Shown: one piece after another, positions 1 to 8,746 of the stretch
Position numbering within the stretch: position 1 is the stretch's first letter
How the letters are laid out: every line of letters begins with the position of its first letter
Position numbers and translations under genes: made by a program
NCBI RefSeq assembly: GCF_022048975.1
Contig: NZ_JAKMHX010000013.1
Coordinates: 120,722 to 184,721, forward strand
DNA length: 64,000 nucleotides
Direction: 5' to 3'
DNA from: Sporosarcina cyprini
GTDB taxonomy: Bacteria; Bacillota; Bacilli; Bacillales_A; Planococcaceae
The notes under the pieces: generated by a model
What the model was told of the DNA's origin: nothing
The model's input: the letters and a program-made list of their open reading frames with translations, nothing else
Databases searched by the model: none

Positions 1-117
1 TCGCCGATGGAGGAAAATCCCGGGCTGCCTCATGCATACTTTGATATTGCTATTGAATCTTTGCGTTGGGTTAGACGACCGATTTGCATGATGAGCTTAA
101 ATTATTTTTTGTCATAA
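1..117 (+). other. possible 3' end of an unidentified reading frame
   Basis: Frame 1 is open from the left edge to a TAA at 115-117 and would encode 38 residues ending MMSLNYFLS. I do not recognise it, and an open stretch this short can arise by chance. It could equally be non-coding sequence upstream of the gene at 193. Confidence 0.2.
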
Positions 118-192
118 GAAATCATTTATAGCATAAAAGTAAAGGGTATAAAAGTTTTACAATCTAGCATTTAAACAGGAGGAGAAAATGGC

Positions 193-627
193 TTGAAGAA
201 AAGATTTTGTTTTATTTTCATCGTTTTGTTGTTACTAACGGTACTACCGACATTTGGAAACTCAATTGTTAAAGCTGAAGCAGTTGTAAAACACGGTAAA
301 ATCAGTTTTTATAACCCAGTTAATAAAGGGTCTGATGGGAAATTAATGACAGAAAATGATTGTGCAGTCGATCGTTCTCACAGTTATTTGCCCAAAGGGA
401 CTAAAATTTCAGCAACAAATCTGGATACTAATAAGTCAAAGTGGCTTGAAAAGTGGGATATAGGTGATTTCAGTAAATACGGGGTTGTTCTTGATGTTCT
501 ACCAGAGACATTTGTTTACCTTGGTGGAATTAAAAAAGATGGATATATCGAAAGAGCCCGAATCGAATGGTATGATTTACGCGGATCAGTCGAGAATCCC
601 GAAGCAACCGATATGGATCCTCAGTAA
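193..627 (+). CDS. exported RlpA-like / 3D-type small protein
   Basis: 144-residue protein with a clear signal peptide (KKR, a hydrophobic run to about residue 20, cleavage near VKAEA). The mature part looks like a double-psi beta-barrel of the RlpA/3D kind: an HGKISFYNP opening, a mid-section PKGTKISATN, and a closing GVVLDVLPETF...LGG...RARIEW pattern. Family members bind or cut peptidoglycan. The usual catalytic Asp/His set is not obvious, so enzymatic activity is unproven. The start is a TTG eight bases after AGGAGGAG (177-184); the closer ATG at 188 opens only a two-codon frame whose TGA overlaps the TTG. The region is visibly AT-rich compared with the core of the window. Family assignment is by pattern only. 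Confidence 0.6.
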   Translation: MKKRFCFIFIVLLLLTVLPTFGNSIVKAEAVVKHGKISFYNPVNKGSDGKLMTENDCAVDRSHSYLPKGTKISATNLDTNKSKWLEKWDIGDFSKYGVVLDVLPETFVYLGGIKKDGYIERARIEWYDLRGSVENPEATDMDPQ

Positions 628-637
628 TTTCTAACAA

Positions 638-672
638 AAATCTGGATAAAACACATTTATCCAGATTTTTTT
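638..672 (+). terminator. rho-independent terminator
   Basis: Stem CTGGATAAA / TTTATCCAG with a short loop, followed by a run of T. It lies 11 bases after the stop of the preceding exported-protein gene. Confidence 0.85.
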
Positions 673-700
673 ATGATGTACAACCGGGAGGAAGATAGCT

Positions 701-1732
701 ATGAAGAGAAAAATTACTTTTTTTATTATAATTGTTGTTATACTTTTTTTATTTAGAAATGAATTAATTAATGATAAGGAAGACCTTTCGGATAAGTCTG
801 TAACTTTAACTAATTTATATATAAATCTATTTGACCCAAAGAGTCTTGTAAACATATTTTATCAATATAATCAAACGTCTCAAGAAAACAAGGTACTTTT
901 AAAGAAGGATATAGTAGACTACACGGCCTTCGCTTTCTCTGAGCACTCTAATAGCCTGTATTTTGCTGATAAAGCAAAAGACAATACAATGCAATTATTT
1001 GTAAAGAACTTGAAAACTAATCAAACAAAACAATTAACAAGTGAAGTAAATAATGTGGATTTTATCCAAATCGACAAAACAGAGACAACAATCTTTATGA
1101 GAGTTTTGTTGAAGAATGAAAATCGTAATTTTCATATTGCTACCTACGATATAGAGACAAAGGAGTTGAAAATTTGGGACGAGACTAATACAGATAAAAG
1201 TATTTTAAACTTTGACTACAACAAAAATAACAATAAATTAGTTATAGCATCCTATTCACAAGCCGAGGACACAAAGAAACTTGAAGAAGCTAATGAAAAT
1301 CAAACCATATTACTTCCTCCTAAATACAGTATTGACATTTATGATATCAGTGGAAATATGGAAAAACGTATTACTACTATGGAAGTATTTATTAGTGGGG
1401 TCTCATTTTCACCTGATCAAGAAGCATTGTTGTTAAGTTATGATGAAGACTTAATTAGCCCTTTATCTTATGTTGTAGAAATAGATGTCAACACAAAAAA
1501 AATAAAACCATTGTTTAATACCCAATCGAAGTATTCAAAAATTAGGGCTGTTAAATATGATGAAAAAAATGAAGGCTTTTTCTTTTTATCCAGCTTTAAA
1601 AAAAATAAAAATCATTACAATGCTTTGGAAATCCCCGAGAAAAGTGTGCTTTCTTACTATGACCTTAAAAAAAATAAAATTAAAGACATTTGGCAAACCA
1701 ATAAAGGAGTAATTGTTAATTATTCATATTAG
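701..1732 (+). CDS. membrane-anchored beta-propeller-like protein, unknown function
   Basis: 343 residues beginning with a short positive stretch and one hydrophobic segment (residues 5-17), probably an uncleaved anchor or signal. The rest is hydrophilic with repeated motifs of the type ...LYFADK..., FSPDQEALLLSY, YDIETKELK and YDISGN, spaced about 40-60 residues apart. That is the look of a TolB/WD40-like propeller outside the cell. A GGGAGGAAG ribosome site lies 7 bases before ATG. Base composition is AT-rich like the gene before it, and a terminator separates the two. No specific function can be assigned; a role as a sensor or scaffold at the cell surface is a guess. Confidence 0.6.
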   Translation: MKRKITFFIIIVVILFLFRNELINDKEDLSDKSVTLTNLYINLFDPKSLVNIFYQYNQTSQENKVLLKKDIVDYTAFAFSEHSNSLYFADKAKDNTMQLFVKNLKTNQTKQLTSEVNNVDFIQIDKTETTIFMRVLLKNENRNFHIATYDIETKELKIWDETNTDKSILNFDYNKNNNKLVIASYSQAEDTKKLEEANENQTILLPPKYSIDIYDISGNMEKRITTMEVFISGVSFSPDQEALLLSYDEDLISPLSYVVEIDVNTKKIKPLFNTQSKYSKIRAVKYDEKNEGFFFLSSFKKNKNHYNALEIPEKSVLSYYDLKKNKIKDIWQTNKGVIVNYSY

Positions 1733-1868
1733 CCAAAACGGTCACAATCATTGCATTCCATGTATCTAGAAATACAATCTAATGATTTAACATTCTCGTG
1801 GTCTTCACTACAACTACGTACAAGTAAGGGGGTAGCAAACATTTCAGTCGACCCCCACCCCCTAAACC

Positions 1869-1901
1869 AAAAAACCCCCGATCCGCCAGGCGGGTCGGGG
1901 G
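1869..1901 (-). terminator. terminator of the floT operon
   Basis: Perfect GC-rich inverted repeat (CCCCCGA.CCGCC against GGCGGGTCGGGGG) followed on the minus strand by TTTTTT, 12 bases after the floT stop. Confidence 0.9.
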
Positions 1902-1912
1902 CACTCTATCAA

Positions 1913-3466
1913 TTATTCTTCTGTCGACGAATTTTCTTCTTTTGCAGCAACACCAGCACCCGATTTAGTAGCAGATAGTTCTTCGGTCAGTCGGTCGATG
2001 CTAGGGCGTAGCGTGTTTTTGCCTACGTAGCTTTCCATCATTTCTTTGACGTCGATGCCGGAAGAAGCCTTTAGGGATTCTTGCAGCGTGGACATGAGAT
2101 TCGTTGCGTAGGAGGTTACTTTGTTGGCGCCGCCACCTTCGCCGCCGCCCGTGTCCACAACCGTGATCTTGTCGATGTTGGATAGTGGGCTTGCGACTTG
2201 TTTCGCATATTCAGGAATCATGCGGACAATCATATCAAGGACAGCTGCCTGGCCATACTGTTCGAAGGCTTCCGCAATTTTGCGCTTGGCTTCGGCTTCG
2301 GCGAGACCTTTAAGACGAATGACATCGGCTTCGGATTCCCCTTGTGCCCGTTGCGAGTCGGCTTTTGCCAAACCATCAAGCCGAATTTTTTCCGCTTCGG
2401 CAGCGGCTCTAGCCTCGATGCGGTATTTTTCAGCATCGGCTTCTGCCAACTGACGGGATTTTTCAGCCGCTGCGTTTTGCTCAATCGCATAACGGTCGGC
2501 GTCTGCCTTTTTCTTAACTTCGGAGTCGTACTGTCTTTCCCGACGCAAGATCTCTTTCTCTTCCAATTCGATTTGCTTTTGACGCTCAATGATGCGGACT
2601 TGCATCTCTTGCTCGGTTACTTCTTGTTTAGCCCGTGCGGATTCCAGTTCATATGCTTGGTCCGCCCGCGCTTTCGCCACGTCTTGCTCTCGGCGGTACT
2701 CGGCCACTTTCAACTGGTTTTCTTTTTCTGCTTCAGCAATTTCAGTAGCACGCTCAATTTCAGCCTTTTGTGCTTCCTTCGATGCTTCAGCATTTTTGAT
2801 GCGCGTTTCTTTTTCCGCTTCTGCAGTTGCAATATCAGCGTCGCGTTTTACTTGTGCGATCCTCGGCTTCCCTAATGAATCAAGATATCCGTTCTTATCG
2901 CGCACATCTTTAATAGTAAAGGAGACAATGACAAGCCCCATTTTCGCAAGGTCTTGCGAAGCAACCCGCTGTACTTCTTGTGAGAACTTATCACGGTTCT
3001 TATAGATCTCCTCGACCGTCATCGAGCCTAAGATGGAGCGCAAATGGCCTTCTAGAACTTCTTTCGCTTCATTTTCACGGTCATCCTTTGATTTTCCTAA
3101 AAATTGTTCGGCCGCCGTTGCGATTTCCGAGATGGAACCGCCAATCTTGATGATGGCTGTGCCGTCGGCCATCACTGGAACACCTTGTTCCGTGTATACT
3201 TCTGGTGTTGTTACTTCCAATTTGCTTGAAAGTAAGCTGAGCGGTTCCGATTGCTGGAATACCGGGAAGACGAACGTACCGCCACCACGAATGATTTTGA
3301 TCCGGTTTCCGGAATCATCCGTATGTACATTTTTGGAGCCGAGATAGCTTCCTGTCACGATTAGCGCTTCATCCGGTCCGACCGTCTTGTACTTCGAGAC
3401 GTAGACAAGGATGATGGCTAGCAGAATAAATGCCACAATCCCAATGATAATAAAAATACTTGGCAT
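1913..3466 (-). CDS. floT: flotillin (membrane microdomain scaffold)
   Basis: 517 residues, close to B. subtilis FloT/YuaG (about 509). An N-terminal hydrophobic hairpin (residues 3-23) is followed by an SPFH/PHB domain (about 25-210), then a long Glu/Ala-rich coiled coil with EAEKE, EAQKAEIERA and EAEAKRKIAE repeats (about 210-420), and a Gly-rich linker GGGEGGGANK before the C-terminal oligomerisation part. Flotillins organise fluid membrane domains that hold signalling and secretion proteins. It is the second gene after the NfeD-type yuaF, 36 bases downstream, as in B. subtilis. The start ATG follows AAGGGGG by 7 bases. The Ala-rich coiled coil creates several long overlapping false frames on both strands. 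Confidence 0.95.
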   Translation of the reverse strand: MPSIFIIIGIVAFILLAIILVYVSKYKTVGPDEALIVTGSYLGSKNVHTDDSGNRIKIIRGGGTFVFPVFQQSEPLSLLSSKLEVTTPEVYTEQGVPVMADGTAIIKIGGSISEIATAAEQFLGKSKDDRENEAKEVLEGHLRSILGSMTVEEIYKNRDKFSQEVQRVASQDLAKMGLVIVSFTIKDVRDKNGYLDSLGKPRIAQVKRDADIATAEAEKETRIKNAEASKEAQKAEIERATEIAEAEKENQLKVAEYRREQDVAKARADQAYELESARAKQEVTEQEMQVRIIERQKQIELEEKEILRRERQYDSEVKKKADADRYAIEQNAAAEKSRQLAEADAEKYRIEARAAAEAEKIRLDGLAKADSQRAQGESEADVIRLKGLAEAEAKRKIAEAFEQYGQAAVLDMIVRMIPEYAKQVASPLSNIDKITVVDTGGGEGGGANKVTSYATNLMSTLQESLKASSGIDVKEMMESYVGKNTLRPSIDRLTEELSATKSGAGVAAKEENSSTEE

Positions 3467-3502
3467 CGCAATTCCCCCTTATAATAATTTATTAGTTTGA
3501 TC

Positions 3503-4036
3503 TTACGAAAAACGGAACGGTTCATACTCCTTGACGATGAATGTGCCTTCCTTCACTTCAATAACAAGCACTTCCTTGCCGTACTCGATCGGTTCGTTCT
3601 CATAGCCCGCCGCTCGCTTGTTAATGATGCCGTTCACTGTTTCAATGATGATTTCGCCGAAGCCGTCCACCGGAATCGGCACAATGACTTTGCCGACCTG
3701 GCCGGTTAACGATTCATCGGTGTACGTCATCGAAACCTCCGCAGATTTCAATGGTAGGAGTACGAAAAAATAGAGGAGTACGTCCAGCAGGATAGCACCG
3801 ACAAGCGACACAACCAAGATAAGGCTATGATTCCATCCTGTCACTAATTCCAGGATATACCCGATTGCCGCGGTGAATGTAATAAATGCCAAAATGACAG
3901 CTGGATCTAGAAATGGACTGCCTTCACCGATCCCCTCCGCGATATCACTGAAGAAGATGTATAATATTGTAGCTAGACCAGCAATAATAAGGACAGTCAG
4001 ATAAACTTGCACAATCGGCATGCCAAACAGTTCCAA
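3503..4036 (-). CDS. yuaF: NfeD-family membrane protein, partner of flotillin
   Basis: Three or four membrane segments in the first half are followed by a C-terminal OB-fold NfeD domain (ESLTGQVGKV..., ending KEGTFIVKEYEPFRFS). The open frame extends up to 4123. However, a consensus sigma-W promoter sits inside that extension (4076-4103), so the transcript begins below it. I place the start at TTG 4036, six bases after GCGGAGGTG, giving 177 residues against about 174 for B. subtilis YuaF. Its role is to support flotillin assembly and membrane fluidity under envelope stress. Expected regulation is sigma-W, in line with the B. subtilis operon. Confidence 0.88.
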   Translation of the reverse strand: MELFGMPIVQVYLTVLIIAGLATILYIFFSDIAEGIGEGSPFLDPAVILAFITFTAAIGYILELVTGWNHSLILVVSLVGAILLDVLLYFFVLLPLKSAEVSMTYTDESLTGQVGKVIVPIPVDGFGEIIIETVNGIINKRAAGYENEPIEYGKEVLVIEVKEGTFIVKEYEPFRFS

Positions 4037-4075
4037 AGCCAACACCTCCGCTTCCTTCTTTCCTACTCGGTTATA

Positions 4076-4103
4076 TATACGGCCCATCCTCCTATAAGTT
4101 TCA
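4076..4103 (-). promoter_or_regulatory. sigma-W promoter of yuaF-floT
   Basis: On the minus strand, TGAAAC (4103-4098), a 16-base spacer, then CGTATA (4081-4076). This matches the sigma-W consensus TGAAAC-N16-CGTA exactly. It lies just upstream of the chosen yuaF start. Seen in sequence; activity is inferred. Confidence 0.85.
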
Positions 4104-4270
4104 ATTATCGAAAACTTTTTCAAAAAAACCGGCAGCCGAATATTTCATCATTCATTCACATTTAAAGTAAATTCTTTTAAAGTCCGCAAATAAAATTTGT
4201 ATGGTTTTTTGTCGAAATTTGCTATGATAGGAATACTGAAATTGATTCCGGAAACGGATGGAGGCTTGAC

Positions 4271-4891
4271 ATGTTTAGTCCACGTAAAACCGATCCATTT
4301 TTCTCAGCATTGCTCACGATTGCAGAACATGTGAAAGAAGCGATGCACTATGCCAATGACTTTAAAGTGACATCAGTCGCTGACTTGAAAGAAGTAAGTG
4401 TTCAATTGAAGAAGTACGAGACCGAGGGTGATGATCTGATCCATGATTTGATCTCGAAATTGAATACATCTTTCATGACACCGATTGAACGGGAAGATAT
4501 ATTGCAGCTGGCTATCAAAATGGATGATATCCTTGATGGCATCGAGCATTTTGTAGCGAATTTGGAAATGTTCTCCCTTACAGAAATTGATGAATATATT
4601 CAAAAATTCATGGAGAACATCGTTAAAAGTTCAGACGAAATTGTGAAGGCCATGGAATTGCTAGCGCGCAAGAAACTTGTCGCGATGCGAGATCATGCTG
4701 TACAGATTAAAGAATATGAACGGATTTGCGACGAAGTGCTGCGCACCTCGATCAAACAGCTTTTCCTTCGGGAGAAAGATCCGATCCGCATCATCCAGTT
4801 CAAGGACATGTACGAGCTGTTGGAAGATATTGCTGACCACTGCCAAGACGTAGCGAACACAATCGAAACGATCATCATGCGTAATGCGTAA
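4271..4891 (+). CDS. ykaA: PhoU-like DUF47 protein, phosphate-transporter accessory
   Basis: 206 residues, all-helical, with the DUF47/PhoU-like pattern (VQLKKYETEGDDLIHD near residue 45, and LEDIADHCQDVANTIETI near the end). Such proteins sit next to PiT transporters and adjust their activity. The downstream pit gene follows after 11 bases, so the two are one transcription unit. The start ATG has GGAGG seven bases upstream. B. subtilis carries the same pair as ykaA and pit. Confidence in family is high; the exact mechanism is not known from sequence. Confidence 0.92.
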   Translation: MFSPRKTDPFFSALLTIAEHVKEAMHYANDFKVTSVADLKEVSVQLKKYETEGDDLIHDLISKLNTSFMTPIEREDILQLAIKMDDILDGIEHFVANLEMFSLTEIDEYIQKFMENIVKSSDEIVKAMELLARKKLVAMRDHAVQIKEYERICDEVLRTSIKQLFLREKDPIRIIQFKDMYELLEDIADHCQDVANTIETIIMRNA

Positions 4892-4902
4892 GGGGTAAGC
4901 AG

Positions 4903-5904
4903 ATGGATACATTTGTAATACTCACCGTTCTCATTGTAATTTTTGCTTTGGCATTTGATTTTATCAATGGATTCCACGACACCGCGAATGCCATTGCTAC
5001 TTCTGTATCAACTCGGGCTCTGAAACCGCGCACGGCCATTTATATGGCCGCTATCATGAATTTTATAGGCGCTTTGACTTTTACCGGTGTTGCTAAAACC
5101 ATTTCGAAGGATATCGTAGACCCATTTGTGCTGGAAAACGGTTCTCTCGTCATTTTAGCTGCCCTCATTTCAGCGATTATCTGGAATTTGGTCACTTGGT
5201 ATTTTGGAATTCCTTCAAGTTCGTCCCATGCATTGATCGGTTCCATTGCAGGGGCCGCCATCTCTGCTGCTGGTTTTGCCGTCTTGAACTATAGCGGCTT
5301 CATAAAAATCTTGGAAGCGCTGATCATTTCGCCATTTATTGCGATAGCGGTCGGTTTTCTCGTGATGTCGATCTTCAAAGTCGTCTTAAAGAACCGCAAT
5401 TTGTTTAAGGAAAATAAACGAATCCGTTACTTGCAAATTGGAACAGCGGCCTTACAATCATTCACTCACGGGACAAATGATGCCCAGAAAGCAATGGGGA
5501 TCATTACCATGGCGTTGATTGCAGCCAATATGCAAACCGGCGACGATATCCAATTATGGGTTCGAATTGCCGCTGCAACAGCAATGGGACTCGGAACATC
5601 TATTGGCGGCTATAAAATTATAAAAACAGTCGGCGGCAAAATCATGAAGATCCGTCCGGTGAACGGCGCTGCAGCCGATCTCAGTTCGGCGGCGATCATT
5701 TTCGGCGCCACGCTGATCCATTTGCCGGTCAGTACGACGCATGTCATCTCTTCTGCCATTATGGGCGTTGGCTCTGCACAACGTGTCAAGGGTGTTAAAT
5801 GGGGAGTGGCCAAAAAGATCGTCATCACATGGGTAATTACCATGCCGATTTCTGCTACGATTGCCGCAATTCTTTATCAATTGCTAAACTTATTTTCTAA
5901 ATAA
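4903..5904 (+). CDS. pit: PiT-family low-affinity inorganic phosphate transporter
   Basis: 333 residues with about ten membrane segments. It has the two PiT signatures: FDFINGFHDTANAIAT at residues 12-27, and SFTHGTNDAQKAMG in the second half. It imports phosphate, probably as a metal-phosphate complex with protons. The length equals that of B. subtilis Pit. It is translated with the PhoU-like gene 11 bases upstream. No terminator is evident before the cold-shock gene, which has its own promoter. Confidence 0.95.
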   Translation: MDTFVILTVLIVIFALAFDFINGFHDTANAIATSVSTRALKPRTAIYMAAIMNFIGALTFTGVAKTISKDIVDPFVLENGSLVILAALISAIIWNLVTWYFGIPSSSSHALIGSIAGAAISAAGFAVLNYSGFIKILEALIISPFIAIAVGFLVMSIFKVVLKNRNLFKENKRIRYLQIGTAALQSFTHGTNDAQKAMGIITMALIAANMQTGDDIQLWVRIAAATAMGLGTSIGGYKIIKTVGGKIMKIRPVNGAAADLSSAAIIFGATLIHLPVSTTHVISSAIMGVGSAQRVKGVKWGVAKKIVITWVITMPISATIAAILYQLLNLFSK

Positions 5905-5915
5905 ATTCTTTTCAC

Positions 5916-5944
5916 TTGCATTGTCAAAATAGCTCTGTTATGAT
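5916..5944 (+). promoter_or_regulatory. sigma-A promoter of the cold-shock gene
   Basis: TTGCAT (5916-5921), a 17-base spacer and TATGAT (5939-5944). It leaves a leader of about 95 bases before the ATG, as expected for cold-shock mRNAs whose leader controls translation by temperature. Confidence 0.7.
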
Positions 5945-6045
5945 AAAGGAGAATTATTTTTGTTCGGCGTGACGGTTTGACCGCTTCAAGACTTGAGCAA
6001 GGATAGTAACACAATGTGTGCATAGCACACGAGGAGGAAACAAAC

Positions 6046-6246
6046 ATGGAACAAGGTAAAGTAAAATGGTTTAACGCAGAAAAAGGTTATGGCTTCATCG
6101 AACGTGAAGATGGCGACGATGTATTCGTACACTTCTCCGCTATCCAAGGCGACGGCTTCAAAACTCTTGAAGAAGGCCAAGACGTTAGTTTCGAAATCGA
6201 ACAAGGTCAACGTGGACTTCAAGCTACAAACGTTACAAAAAACTAA
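6046..6246 (+). CDS. cspB: cold-shock protein (RNA chaperone)
   Basis: 66 residues forming a single cold-shock domain, with RNP1-type KGYGFIE and RNP2-type VFVHF motifs. It opens [14 protein letters not shown] as in Bacillus CspB/CspD. It binds single-stranded RNA and DNA and melts secondary structure at low temperature. The open frame can be read from 6016. The start at 6046 follows a very strong GAGGAGGAAA site and gives the standard family length. A long untranslated leader separates it from its promoter. The exact paralogue (B, C or D) cannot be fixed. Confidence 0.96.
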   Translation: MEQGKVKWFNAEKGYGFIEREDGDDVFVHFSAIQGDGFKTLEEGQDVSFEIEQGQRGLQATNVTKN

Positions 6247-6259
6247 TTTGACTTTCCAA

Positions 6260-6288
6260 AACCACTCTCTTCGGAGAGTGGTTTTTTT
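6260..6288 (+). terminator. terminator of the cold-shock gene
   Basis: AACCACTCTC-TTCG-GAGAGTGGTT followed by seven T. A stable UUCG-tetraloop hairpin 13 bases after the stop. Confidence 0.95.
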
Positions 6289-6363
6289 ATTTCAAAAGAG
6301 ACATTGGTGGCAGAATCCGGTAAGATAGGAACATCAACTATACATACAAAGGAGGACGGTAGT

Positions 6364-8496
6364 ATGCGGCTGCTTTCCCGTTTAGTTACCTCCGCACATA
6401 AGTACATCGTGGCGCTTTGGATTCTTTTCGTCATCATCATGGCAATTTTCGCCATCCGGCTCCCCGGCTTACTTGCTGGTGATGGATTCCGGATGGACGC
6501 GGAACATGAGCAAGTGATGAAAATGGCTTCCGAAACATTCGAATTACCCGCCGAAACGATGTTTGTCGTATTCGATCACGTGCCGGACGATGCAATCGAA
6601 TCGACTTTGTCCCGAATCAATAAATTGAATGTCGTTTCGGAAATAGATTCGCCACTAGATCATGAAAAGCAATATTCCAAGGAAGTATCCTATGCACTGC
6701 TTCATTTCAACGAACCTGAAAAGGACCGGGCGGACGTCGTTACGTTGATCCGGGAGGCGATTGGGGATAAAAAAGGCGTCACTTTAACTGGTCAATCTGC
6801 CATTACAAAAGACATCAATACAGCCAGCCAGCGAGATCTGATGAAAGCGGAGGCGATTGGCCTACCGATCGCAATTATCGTGCTGTTATTCGCTTTCGGT
6901 TCTGTCGCTGCCTCGCTTGTACCGCTATTTGTCGGCATTGCGACGGTCGTTTCAGCATTCGGTGTTCTGTCGCTACTCGGCGGTCAGATGGACTTATCCA
7001 TTTTCGTCTTAAATATTGTTCCCATGCTAGGACTTGCGCTAAGCATCGATTTCTCCCTTCTTTTCATCAGCCGGTACCGGGAGGAGCGAAAAAAGAGTGA
7101 AATCATGGAAGCTGTGGCAACAACCATCCGCACTGCCGGACGCTCTGTCATCTTTTCGGCATTTTGCGTTTTCATCGGGCTAGGTGCATTGTTGCTCATT
7201 CGAGTTGAAATCTTCCAGAACATCGCGCTCGGCGGAATGATTATCGTCGGCATGGCTGTTCTCAGCTCGATCACGTTACTGCCCTCGATCCTCATCCTGC
7301 TTGGTGATCGGATTAATAAAGGGCAGATACTGAAAGTGAAAGAGAACGGGGCAAATCGTTGGCGGCAATTTGCCAAAGGGGTAATCAAGCGTCCGATCCT
7401 CATTACGATTATTGCGCTTGTGTTGCTCGGCACAGCCCTAATTCCGGCGAAGAATATGGAATTAACGATTCCGCAGATTGATTCTCTGCCAACCTCCTAT
7501 GATACGAGATCTTCCTATGAACTGATGGATGAGACGTTCGGTTTAGGTGATCAATCTTCTGTTTATGTCATAGCGGAACGGAAAAACGGTTGGTCGGATA
7601 TGAACGGACTTGAGTCGATGAAACAGTTGCAAGATGAATTAACGTCCGACCCTTTGGTTGATTCGGCAACGACGATCTATTCAGCGAGCGGCATTGCTTC
7701 ACCTGCCGAATGGGAGCAGGCACTCCAAGTTCCTGAAATGAAAGCGCAGCTTGCCCCATTGCTTGACTCGTTTGTCCAAGGAAAGCAATTACTCATCCCA
7801 GTCACCTTGAGCGCTGGCGGTACTTCGGATGAGGCACAAGATTGGGTTCGGGATTGGTCGACTCGCAAAACTGAATGGAATTTGCTAATCGGTGGTCAAC
7901 CGAAGTTCAATCAGGAAATCTTTGATGAGATCTTCGATAATCTTTTATCCGTCCTATTGCTGATCGTCATTTCTACCATGATTATCTTAATGATCGCGTT
8001 CCGCTCGATTTTAATACCGATCAAAGCTATTCTTATGAATATTATCGGCTTGTCCGCGACTTTCGGAATTTTGGTTTACATTTTCCAATACGGCCACTTT
8101 GGGTTACATCCCGGCACGATTGCCTTGATTATCCCGGTTATCATCTTCAGCCTTGTCTTCGGCTTAAGCATGGACTATGAAGTGTTCCTCATTTCACGGA
8201 TGCAGGAAGAGTACGCCAATACATTGGACAATGATCACTCCACCGTAGAAGGGCTTGCGGCCACGAGCAAAATTATTACGTCCGCTGCCCTGATCATGAT
8301 TGTCCTGACCGGCGCATTCGCTTTTACAGATGTCATGCCCGTCAAACAGATTGGCGTCGGCATTGCGATCGCCGTTGCCATCGATGCGACCATTATCCGC
8401 CTGTTGCTCGTTCCAAGTCTGATGAAACTGTTCGGCAAATGGAACTGGTGGCTGCCATTCCGAAAAGGTCCATACAAAGCCGGCAATTGGCATTGA
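6364..8496 (+). CDS. ydfJ: MMPL/RND-family membrane exporter (YdfJ-like)
   Basis: 710 residues in two homologous halves, each with one membrane segment, an extracellular domain and a five- or six-helix bundle. Typical MMPL motifs are present: LSIDFSLLFISRYREE in the first half, and LSMDYEVFLISRMQEEY in the second. B. subtilis YdfJ has about 724 residues. The substrate is unknown; relatives export lipids or drugs with the proton gradient. The start ATG 6364 follows AAAGGAGG; an in-frame GTG 60 bases upstream is ignored. A terminator follows at once, so it is probably transcribed alone. Confidence 0.9.
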   Translation: MRLLSRLVTSAHKYIVALWILFVIIMAIFAIRLPGLLAGDGFRMDAEHEQVMKMASETFELPAETMFVVFDHVPDDAIESTLSRINKLNVVSEIDSPLDHEKQYSKEVSYALLHFNEPEKDRADVVTLIREAIGDKKGVTLTGQSAITKDINTASQRDLMKAEAIGLPIAIIVLLFAFGSVAASLVPLFVGIATVVSAFGVLSLLGGQMDLSIFVLNIVPMLGLALSIDFSLLFISRYREERKKSEIMEAVATTIRTAGRSVIFSAFCVFIGLGALLLIRVEIFQNIALGGMIIVGMAVLSSITLLPSILILLGDRINKGQILKVKENGANRWRQFAKGVIKRPILITIIALVLLGTALIPAKNMELTIPQIDSLPTSYDTRSSYELMDETFGLGDQSSVYVIAERKNGWSDMNGLESMKQLQDELTSDPLVDSATTIYSASGIASPAEWEQALQVPEMKAQLAPLLDSFVQGKQLLIPVTLSAGGTSDEAQDWVRDWSTRKTEWNLLIGGQPKFNQEIFDEIFDNLLSVLLLIVISTMIILMIAFRSILIPIKAILMNIIGLSATFGILVYIFQYGHFGLHPGTIALIIPVIIFSLVFGLSMDYEVFLISRMQEEYANTLDNDHSTVEGLAATSKIITSAALIMIVLTGAFAFTDVMPVKQIGVGIAIAVAIDATIIRLLLVPSLMKLFGKWNWWLPFRKGPYKAGNWH

Positions 8497-8502
8497 TTGA
8501 TT

Positions 8503-8536
8503 CCATCTGCACGTACTGCGTGCAGATGGTTTTTTA
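8503..8536 (+). terminator. terminator after the MMPL gene
   Basis: CCATCTGCACG / CGTGCAGATGG hairpin with a five-base loop and seven T. Confidence 0.95.
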
Positions 8537-8587
8537 TTGAAAGCAAAAAGAAACACACCCGGATTTCCATCCAAGTGTGCGTTCCTC

Positions 8588-8746
8588 TCAATATATCCCG
8601 TTCTCCGTTATCATATGCAACTCAGAGTCGATTGGCTCCCATGCATTCTCATCTTTCTTGAACTGGGCCATCATAGCGAAATAGATAACAGCTACAACGA
8701 TGATAACAAAAAGAATCAACCCGATAACGAGCGTCTTGCCTTTCAT
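8588..8746 (-). CDS. 52-residue single-span membrane protein
   Basis: Small gene starting MKGKTLVIG, with one strongly hydrophobic span (about residues 5-25, IILFVIIVVAVIYFAMM-like) and an acidic tail ending ENGIY. Its ATG overlaps the stop of the upstream 158-residue gene as ATGA (8743-8746), and a GGGGGAGA site lies inside that gene's end. Both features favour coupled translation. Function is unknown. Size and topology resemble small stress-related membrane peptides of bacilli. No homologue recognised. Confidence 0.7.
   Translation of the reverse strand: MKGKTLVIGLILFVIIVVAVIYFAMMAQFKKDENAWEPIDSELHMITENGIY

Noticed and set aside
1751..1978. 75-residue plus-strand frame
   Set aside because: It crosses the floT terminator and the end of floT; no site or protein-like pattern.
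2121..3005. Several long plus-strand and alternate minus-strand frames
   Set aside because: Shadows of the Ala/Glu-rich flotillin coiled coil; no ribosome sites and low-complexity translations.
4037..4123. N-terminal extension of yuaF to the upstream TTG
   Set aside because: The consensus sigma-W promoter lies inside it, and the shorter form matches the length of the B. subtilis homologue.
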